Assembly: GCA_001655205.1 (NCBI GenBank)
Contig: LPNZ01010212.1
Coordinates: 1 to 26,867 of the forward strand
Source: Lenisia limosa
Lineage: Eukaryota > Breviatea
Direction of reading: 5' to 3'
Length of the DNA stretch: 26,867 nucleotides
Shown here: positions 19,552 to 26,867 of the stretch, piece after piece
How positions within the stretch are numbered: the stretch's first letter is position 1
Layout: each line of letters begins with the position of its first letter
Program-made: the position numbers and the translations under genes
Notes under the pieces: model-generated
Told to the model about the DNA's origin: nothing
The model's input: only the letters and a program-made list of their open reading frames with translations
Database searches by the model: none

Positions 19552-22104
19552 CTAAGCCAAAACACCCTTTGCTCCACCAGTGGACATAGCTGCCTCCTGT
19601 TTTTCGAGTTGCTTCATCTTCTCTTGCATCTCACTGTGCGTTTTTTGCTGTGAGGGTTAAAACAAAGGCAATTTGAATGGAGTCAAGGTAATAGGGGGGG
19701 GGGGTTCCGTTAATGTTAATTGGCATATCACCCAGAAAAAAAAAACAATGGTGTGAAAATGGAGAAGTTGTGAACAAAACAACCCACGAATTTCATGAGG
19801 TCGGCCCTGTTCTCCATCTCGAATTCACGGATCTATTAGGTAAGTCACAGATGGATAAAAAGTAACAACCAACCCTTCCCACACCCCTCCAAAAAAAAAA
19901 TGGAAGCACAATAGCTATATAATTATTATTCCATTTTGAAAATGAGAAAAACAAAAAAACTAGAAGCAAACCCTAACAGTCCTTTTATACCAGAATATAA
20001 TATGCACATACAATTGAACGAGAAAGACGAGGGAGGTGCGGTTAAAGAATAAAATTGTGTGATTGATATTTTCATGCAGTAAAAAAAGAAGAAAATATCA
20101 AGTGATATGATAACAAAGAACAAAATCGAACACAACGAAGTTCCCATAATACAACATAAATTGACCTTTTTGTTTTCCCAAAAGGCAAACCGCTTGGTTC
20201 TTCTTTTTATACTCCTCTTCAAGCTGCTTAATGTATTCGAAGAGCTGAAAAGTAAATGTGACGATATGGAGATAGGCACTCAGAAAAGAAAAAAGAAGAG
20301 GAGGATGTGAAGGTGAGCAATCAACTCACCTTCTCCTTCTGTGTTTTGATGATCGGGAGGATCTCTCCGCAGGTGCCCTCCATGAGTACTCCACCAACCA
20401 TACGCCATGCCTTAAATGTGACTAATAGAAAAAAAACCCAATCCTGCAGAGTTCTCTGAAGCTTCATTTGAGTTAAGATAAATGTAATGACATTTTGGGC
20501 AATTAGAGATAGTAAATAGCTGCATTAGAAGGTTTTTTCTCGTTTCAGAGTCTATTTGCATCATTAGAAAATCATCATTGTCTAGCTGATATTCCTCGCT
20601 TTTAGGATTGTCGCGTGTCAGTGTTGACATTCTTCGAGGTCTCGACGAACAAGGATACTCATTGTTCAAGGCCCACCAAAAGCCTTTAAGAACCGCCTGC
20701 ATCGGCTCAAAAGACAGTTTACCCGTAGACACTGGGTATTTTCATTCTGGTGTTAGGTTTGCTGGACTGATGGGTCAAAATTCGAGTTATTCCGTGCCAA
20801 TAAGGCCCGATTCTTGGTTTGGAAGAGGGGAGGTGGATAGGCTTTAAAGTTTAAGCATATTGTTCCAACGTTCAAGCATGGTGGTGGAAATGTGATGGCT
20901 TGGCGAGCAAATGGCGCTCAGAGAGTTCTTAATTCTTTAGTGCCTGGACTCCATTTGGATGATGCCATTTTCAGTAAGATAATGCACCTATTCACACTAC
21001 TAAGGTGAGAAGATTATTTATGTTTTAATTCTTTAGATGATAAAAAATTACTTTGAAAACGCAGATTATTCTGTTTTGGGGCTGTCTTTTCAAAGCTGCA
21101 GCCCTAGTATTTACCCTCTGATATGACACAAAATAGTCTCAAAAATCAATAAGGAAAAGGAAAGGCATTTTGGTGAGAAAAGGCCAACTTTTGGTCGCTT
21201 TTGCCCTCTTTTTGCCTTTTTCTTGGTTCGCGTTTTAGCAGTTAAAGACAGTTCCAGAGCTTTAGAGGGTCAGAGTAAAAACCTAGCGACTTCCCCGGTG
21301 ACACCGCAACACTTTCTTAGTCGAATTTACAGCTCTCGTTGCGCTTTTGAATACCTTATAATATACGTAACTTCAAATCACGAACCTAGCTCTGAAACGA
21401 CAGGTTGTGAGCCCTCCTCTAGTACCCCATGTTTTAGTGCCTGACAAAATATGGATTTTTTTACTGACGATAAGTTATTGGCAAAAATACTAAAAACGAG
21501 GAATATGAGCTAATGCCGTTTTATTTTTAAAAAAATGATGCAACTCTGAAACGGGCAAACTTTATTCCACTACTTATCCGATTGACTGTATATGCATCGG
21601 AAACGTTGCAACAATATAATCTTTACCATTTATCAGATAGAGGGAGAGGGGGGGGGGGGGACNNNNNNNNNNNNNNNNNNNNNNNNNNNNNNNNNNNNNN
21701 NNNNNNNNNNNNNNNNNNNNNNNNNNNNNNNNNNNNNNNNNNNTAACAATCAATCCGATCCATAAAGGAGTCATAGTGTGTCCAACCCAGAACCCACCTT
21801 TCTATCCGCATCCATGGGTTCCATTGTCTCAATCAGAAGTCTAAACGAGATCACAAAAGGAAATGTCAAGCTTACGTGTGGTCTGTGTGCTGCTGGTCGA
21901 GCTCAGCTCCCTTTTGCATGATTGTTTGTGCTTCTAGAGTTTTTTTAGTCAAGGGAAGAGGAAGAAGAGGACTACTAACCTTGTCTCATTTTCATCAGCG
22001 CTTGAAAGAGGGCCTAAACGGGTTAGTCGTTCCTTAAAATGGTTTAATCTGCATACAGCTTGCTTCTGAGTCTCCTCAGCGTTAACCTGGGTATTATCGG
22101 ACAT
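19552..22104 (-). CDS. PFDN2: Prefoldin subunit 2
   Basis: Beta-type subunit of the hexameric prefoldin chaperone that passes actin and tubulin to CCT. Starts MSDNTQVNAEETQKQA at 22104. Exons in order: ALFQALMKMRQ, EAQTIMQKGAELDQQHTDHT, LLIETMEPMDADRK, AWRMVGGVLMEGTCGEILPI, LFEYIKQLEEEYKKKNQA, IREFEMENRADLMKF, and a last exon with THSEMQEKMKQLEKQEAAM ending GAKGVLA; TAG at 19552-19554. RMVGGVL is the subunit 2 signature in the beta hairpin, flanked by the two coiled-coil helices. About 135 residues, normal for the family. The intron between DADRK (about 21797) and AWRMVGG (about 20408) is roughly 1.4 kb, more than ten times its neighbours, and holds a Tc1/mariner relic and a gap at 21663-21743. 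Confidence 0.92.
20450..21662. mobile_element. Probable extent of intronic insertion (Tc1/mariner relic plus unknown DNA)
   Basis: The intron is otherwise typical near both splice sites, so the excess length is best explained by inserted DNA. The left part carries the transposase relic. The right part (21060-21660) is non-coding, with no visible protein match, and ends in 13 G residues beside a gap. Boundaries are approximate; it may be one element or several nested ones. Confidence 0.5.
20600..21006 (+). pseudogene. Decayed Tc1/mariner transposase fragment
   Basis: Plus-strand translation in shifting frames matches Tc1 transposase landmarks: an HTH-proximal piece GLDEQGYSLFKAHQKPL; then WTDGSKFELF (first Asp of the catalytic triad, normally DESKFELF) followed by NKARFLVWKR; after a stop, KHIVPTFKHGGGNVMAW (family PTVKHGGGSVMVWG); and DNAPIHTTK at 20976-21005, the second catalytic Asp (QDNAPIHTAK). 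The third, SPDLNPIEN-type, motif was not found, so the copy is truncated. It has frameshifts and at least one in-frame stop, so it is inactive. It sits antisense within a prefoldin subunit 2 intron. I could not find terminal inverted repeats. Confidence 0.85.
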
Positions 22105-22365
22105 TGTTAATTGAGAAAAAGGTACTTAAGGCTCAGATTTCAAATTTAGTTCTCTAATTGGCTTGTTTGGGCAAAGGGGAAAGGGGTGGGGAAAAAAAAA
22201 AGATATTGACAAAAATATCTTGGATGGATAGTTTTAAGCCAGTTTTACGTAAATCACAACACCACACTGCACAGACAGAATTCATACATCACTCACAAAT
22301 AGTTTACTCAGTTTATTGAATGCGAATGAACTAAAAAGGCATCTGGGGCGAATCAGTTCTCGGAA
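22105..22365. promoter_or_regulatory. Shared upstream region of prefoldin 2 and the rhomboid gene
   Basis: 261 bp between divergent start codons. It contains an A-run (22191-22201) and the partial palindrome AAGATATTGACAAAAATATCTT (22200-22221), whose arms AAGATAT and ATATCTT pair. This could be a factor site; none can be named. Confidence 0.45.
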
Positions 22366-25300
22366 ATGCCTCCCCCATCGGGCCGTAAAGGTGGGTATTG
22401 TTTTGTATATACGTAATTAATGGTTTACAGGCATTACCTTCGTTGATGTCGGTGTTGCTGAACAACAAAATTCCTCCGATCGTCGCAATGGAGGCTCAAG
22501 CCAGCGAGTATGGTTATTCTAATAATATTTGAACATATTCGGACGAAGAATTAATGTTTTAGTCCCAACAGCGCAAAGCCTCTGTTGGTCGAAAATACAA
22601 GTGAGTTTTTAAGTCGCTTTCCAATTCCTTCTTCTCGTGAAAAGTAACAAATTAGCGAAACTTGTTCTTGTGATGTAAGCTAACATCGTGTAGTGTAAAG
22701 CATTCGACCTTTAAGATGAAACAGATGCCAGATGATGATGACTCTGAGGATGATTATGACTGGTGTGTAGATGAAATGATTGAAGAATTTGATCTTAATC
22801 TTCGCTTAACCCAATGATATATCTTTTAATGGGTACATATTGCGTTTTGAAGAATTGATTCTGTTGAAAAGAATTTGGACTTGTATAAACAGCCAGGGAT
22901 GCTGAGCAACGCCAGGAGGGACGAAGGCCGCAACGAACACCACAAAGAAGGAGCAAGTAAGTGTCAACTGAGCTAGGGTAGAGGGGGGGGGGAGTCACCT
23001 CATGCTAGTCGGGCCATATGGAGAGAAGTTTTCAGAGTATAGACTGAATAATTGAAATGCTTACTTTACCGCACCTTGTTTCAATGACTTTTCTGCAGAA
23101 TAATTACTCTTTTCTAGTGACCCCCCGTCCTATGAGAATGACAGGCGGAAAGACTACAGAGTAAGCAAATTATATAACATTTGTTGCCTCTTTTTTTTTC
23201 TCACTTGCTAATACTCTCATTGTTCCACCCTTTTCTTTTTTATTATTATTGGGAGGAGATAATGGCTTTAGAATCCTGCCCGATCGGGTCCGCCGAATTC
23301 AGGTTTGTTTGCTGGGTCTTTTTTTTTTTTTTCACCCCACCCCTTCTCCCCTTNNNNNNNNNNNNNNNNNNNNNNNNNNNNNNNNNNNNNNNNNNNNNNN
23401 NNNNNNNNNNNNNNNNNNNNNNNNNNGGGATTCCCGCGACCGGAACTCCAGAGATCAGAGGGATTCAAGGTCAGGCGAATATCATTTTTTTTTCTCTTGA
23501 AAATGACTTTTTTTTTTTCTTTTTTTCTTGGTTTCTATCAACAGTTTGCAATTATTTTATCGTTTTAGAGACGGACGATACCAACATGACAGCAGCCGAG
23601 ATGGCCGGGACTCTCGAGATAGACAAGTACGCTGGAGGGGGGGGGGGTTNNNNNNNNNNNNNNNNNNNNNNNNNNTTTGTCCAAAATTTTCTGTTTTGTT
23701 TTTGTTCTAATGGGTTCTGCTAGCACAAGGATCGGCCTAACTAGCTGGGAGCTCGGAATTTTCCAAGCCAAAAAAATGCCTGATTTCGCCTGTATCTCTA
23801 GCCATAATGAGAAGTTTAGTTATTGTAGGGGTTTATAACATTATTCAAAAACTACTATGTTGTACAGAACGCCAACTAGCCAAGCATACAACTGATTTTT
23901 TGAATAAATCAGAACCTTGCACATTCCGATCTCCCAAGATTTCAAAAGTACCGTCGGTTAACCCTTGTGCACCTTCAGATGATATTTTATTGCTACAGTA
24001 ATAAGATATATTATGTAATAGTATAGTATATGCATATACTACATATAGTATATAATTATGATATAATATTATACATATTACAAACATATACATGTACATG
24101 TACATGTACATCTGTTATTTCATCCTGCTAGGGTTCGCGTGGTCCTCGACGGAGCCCCTCAATTGAGGACAGAGGGTCACGTGACTCGCGTGATGGCCGA
24201 AGTAGACAAAGCTCTCGAGATTCAAGGTGGTTGTGGAGCTCAAACGTGATGCGAATCTATTTTAGGCTTCCTTTCTAATGGAAATCCCTATTTTTATCGG
24301 TTTTTTTTTTTGGGGGGGGGGGGNNNNNNNNNNNNNNNNNNNNNNNNNNNNNNNNNNNNNNNNNNNNNNNNNNNNNNNNNNNNNNNNNNNNNNNNNNNNN
24401 NNNNNNNNNNNAGAGACCCCCGCGGGCGGCAAGGATCTGGTGTTCGAGGCCACCGTGACCATGACGAAGGGAATTATCCAGGGGGGAGAAGGTGGGGCAA
24501 GGAGCCCTAGAGAAAAATACAAAACAATAATAATAGTAATCCCTCAGGATCACGTTAGTAGGCGCGTGTACTTATCCTCCCTTTCCCCAGACATGGCGCA
24601 GTAGACTACGATGATGGTGAAGACTATCCTCCTCGTGGCCGCCATCCTTCCTCCGGACCTGCAAGATCTGATGGACAGTTGTCTGAAATTGAACGAAGAA
24701 GACAGAGAATGAGAGTAGGGAGAGGGGTATTTATTATTCAATTTCAAACACAAAAAAAAGTACAACGGAAAACATTTGACTCACCACTTAGAACGCTCGC
24801 GCCTCTCATGACAACCGCAATCATGATCCAAACCGACTCATTGGTATACAGGGGAGGAAACATACGCTTGTAGTTGGAGATTATATAGTTGGTACCTATC
24901 GTTTTTTTTTTGTTTTTTTTTCTATTGTTTAATGTGTGGGGCTCTTCATGGTATCTTTAGTTAGTATCCCAGATTCATTGATGTAGTGGTTTCTTTAAAC
25001 CCTCTCTTTTTTGTACCGATCTATTTCTGACCCTCAAAGAAGAAGACAACGNNNNNNNNNNNNNNNNNNNNNNNNNNNNNNNNNNNNNNNNNNNNNNNNN
25101 NNNNNNNNNNNNNNNNNNNNNNNNNNNGAAAAGAGAAAAAGTATGTCCGACTTTTGTCATGAGTAGACATTTCGCAATTCATTGGTGTTCAGCTGCTAGT
25201 AGTTCTAGCCCACCCCACCTCAATCTTCAAACCTTTTTGATTACACAGTATTAAAAATCAGTTTTTTTTTTGCTTCACGCACCAGAACGAGAGCTTGAGC

Positions 25301-26867
25301 TGAGGGCAGCAATGATGATGGAAATGGAGCCTCACAGCCCTGTGTTCATTAAACTGACTGCACTAATCTGCATCCTTCTTTTCGGCTACTGCGGTAGGGG
25401 GGGGGGGGGNNNNNNNNNNNNNNNNNNNNNNNNNNNNNNNNNNNNNNNNNNNNNNNNNNNNNNNNNNNNNNNNNNNNNNNNNNNNNNNNNNNNNNNNNNN
25501 NNGTCACAATTCTTTAGTGTAGTATTCTATTTCTTATGACTTAGTTTATCTCAATGGTGGATTTGAAGAGTGGACGGATAACCCCTTCTTTGGTCCAAGG
25601 TGAGACTTTCTTATTGCCACAGTTTTCCATAAGAATGTATTAATATCTCTTAGAAGCGTGGTGGGGCTTTATCGAGAACCAGCTTGTTTTACTCAATACA
25701 TGTATACAAATGATAATATATATAGTATACTATAATGATAAAAATGTAATAGTACTTGTTTCAAGATTGTCAACCCAGTCATATGATTTTACAACTTTGT
25801 TCATTTAATACCAATTGATTATCGCCAGTCAGCAAACACTCCTGGACATGGGTGCCAAGTACGCCCCCCTGATTTTGGAGGGAGAATACTGGAGACTCGG
25901 GTCTGCTATGTTTCTTCATGTGGTATGTTTTGGTGACTCTTAATTGTAAAGAGAACGGTTCGTTATCATATGGTTGGGTCAAATAAAGTATTGTCTTGCA
26001 TTACTTGAAATCACCTTTTTTTTTTGCTCTGATATAACACCTTTAGGGGGTAATCCATCTCTTTATGAACATGTCTTTTCAACTCAAGGCGGGTACTTCC
26101 CTTGAAATGGACTATGGCTGGGTAGGGTGGAGGTCATCATTCTAATCAAATGCATTCTTTGCTCAAAAAGCTCTCACCGTACCACAGGGTCGAATCCTCC
26201 CCATCTACCTCCTCTCGGGGCTTTGTGGCAACCTTGCATCCTCTATTTTCCTCCCACAACAGGTAGGGCTGGAAATTTGAATTCCCTTCGTGGGGGTGTA
26301 AAGCAGGTAATAATTCCAGAAAACTGTCACGAATATCCGAACATAAACAACGGTGAAGTCAATTGTTTAGCTTTTTACTAAAATTAACGACGATTTGGGG
26401 TCAGTTTCACCTTTTGTTCTCTTAATTATATGACACTAAATCTAAATCACACAAGTCATGCTCGGTTACAGCTCTTTACGTTCTTTGACCGAGCCACATT
26501 TCGATTATATAACCTGCTTTATAAAGTTGACCGGGGGATAAGTAAGGGTTCCCTGGCTCGAACCCAGGGTGAGGTGGTTTTAAGAAAATAAGGCATCTTT
26601 AAGGGTGGTGCTTTTCACAGTCCCCAAGCTAAATCCTTTAATTATGTACAAGGTATCCACGAATAATTGTTTAGGTTCAAGTTGGTGCATCTGGAGCGCT
26701 TTATGGTAAGCCCCCCACTCCCCCTACATTTATCTTTTTGTGCTAGTGTTTTTCAGTTCGTTGTTTTTTATCAACTTGTTTGTTTTTCTAGTATTTCTAC
26801 TCTTTCTATAAGTGTCTTTCTTTTCCGTTTTCTTTTTTTTTTTTCTCTTTTAGGCACATTATTGCTG
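22366..26867 (+). CDS. Rhomboid intramembrane serine protease with RD/RS-rich N-terminal region (3' end outside window)
   Basis: Starts MPPPSGRKG at 22366 and runs off the window. The N-terminal half is hydrophilic: ITFVDVGVAEQQNSSDRRNG, then DDDDSEDDYDWDAEQRQEGR, then Arg/Asp/Ser repeats (RDSRDRNSRDQRDSR, SSRDGRDSRDRQ, GSRDSRDGRSRQSSRDSR). After the linker LSEIERRRQRMR comes a first membrane segment, VFIKLTALICILLF. The rhomboid domain follows: GGFEEWTDNPFFGPS, TLLDMGAKYAPLILEGEYWR, LGSAMFLHVGVIHLFMNM, GRILPIYLLSGLCGNLASS and VQVGASGALYG. GASG carries the nucleophile Ser, and the HVGVIHLFMN block has the conserved His and Asn. The catalytic His of the later helix lies beyond the edge. Such proteases cleave membrane-spanning substrates. 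Five gaps (23354-23426, 23650-23675, 24324-24411, 25052-25127, 25410-25502) may hide coding sequence. Confidence 0.92.
24088..24112. repeat. TACATG microsatellite
   Basis: About four head-to-tail copies of the palindromic TACATG unit (TACATGTACATGTACATG), preceded by AT-rich ATATAC sequence, inside a rhomboid-gene intron. Confidence 0.8.
26263..26672 (+). other. Long intron of the rhomboid gene
   Basis: Donor GTAGGG after FLPQQ and acceptor TTTAG before VQVGASG; about 410 nt against a norm near 80. It holds a hairpin, CCCTGG-CTCGAAC-CCAGGG (26551-26569), and an open frame without domain content. The extra length may be an old insertion; no protein match is visible. Confidence 0.5.

Noticed and set aside
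20926-21010. A complete, active Tc1 transposase
   Set aside because: Stops, frameshifts and no third catalytic motif show it is a relic.
23181-23723. 180-codon plus-strand open frame with Phe-rich runs
   Set aside because: It runs through T-homopolymer introns and two gaps; the true exons here are the short RD-rich ones of the rhomboid gene.
26551-26569. tRNA T-arm or B-box-like hairpin (GGGTTCGAGCC on the minus strand)
   Set aside because: The stem pairs in a register that does not fit a true T-arm, and no acceptor stem, anticodon arm or A-box lies at the expected distance. Treated as a simple hairpin.
1-26867. CRISPR arrays, bacterial operons, phage or defence systems
   Set aside because: The window is full of GT-AG introns and eukaryotic genes; no regularly spaced repeats of CRISPR form occur.

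Overview
The window is intron-dense nuclear DNA from a eukaryote that builds a motile flagellum. Introns are GT-AG, mostly about 40-100 nt, often with a CTAAC or CTTAAC element just before the acceptor. Genes are small, closely packed and alternate between strands. An outer-dynein-arm docking coiled-coil gene implies a flagellum. Together with the fungal-style introns this suggests a zoosporic fungus (chytrid or blastoclad type) or a close opisthokont relative. The lineage is inference; the gene calls rest on spliced translations done by hand, and most were checked by intron phase.

Layout. 1-72: end of a plus-strand gene. 539 to about 1600 (minus): a protein kinase-like gene with a degenerate catalytic loop, running into a gap and then a repeat-rich stretch (1750-2205). 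2271-6194 (minus): a many-exon, mostly helical protein not recognised. 6429-8739 (minus): an ankyrin-repeat protein. 9081-9733 (plus): a twin CX9C mitochondrial-type small protein. 9886-11197 (minus): the translocon-associated protein alpha subunit (TRAP-alpha/SSR1). 11569-12845 (plus): an unrecognised 281-residue protein. 13096-13937 (minus): an Mpo1-like (DUF962) membrane protein. 14423-15666 (minus): RBX1, the RING subunit of cullin ligases, split by two microexons of 8 and 7 nt. 16013-19351 (plus): the ODA docking-complex coiled coil (ODA1/CCDC63/ODAD1 family). 19552-22104 (minus): prefoldin subunit 2, whose one very long intron holds a decayed Tc1/mariner transposase. 22366 to beyond 26867 (plus): a rhomboid protease with a long Arg/Asp/Ser-rich N-terminal region.

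The genes do not form a pathway; they are housekeeping functions (protein translocation, folding, ubiquitin ligation, lipid oxidation, mitochondria, flagellum) in a compact genome. Divergent pairs share short upstream regions (260-370 bp) and convergent pairs are 150-250 bp apart. Twelve runs of N interrupt the sequence, seven of them abutting or within 2 nt of G homopolymers.

I found no clearly new molecular system. The best leads are the RBX1 microexons, the rhomboid with an RD-rich extension, the kinase-like gene without HRD or DFG, a 30-nt exact inverted repeat between an ankyrin exon and a neighbouring intron, and the intronic poly-G/poly-C runs.
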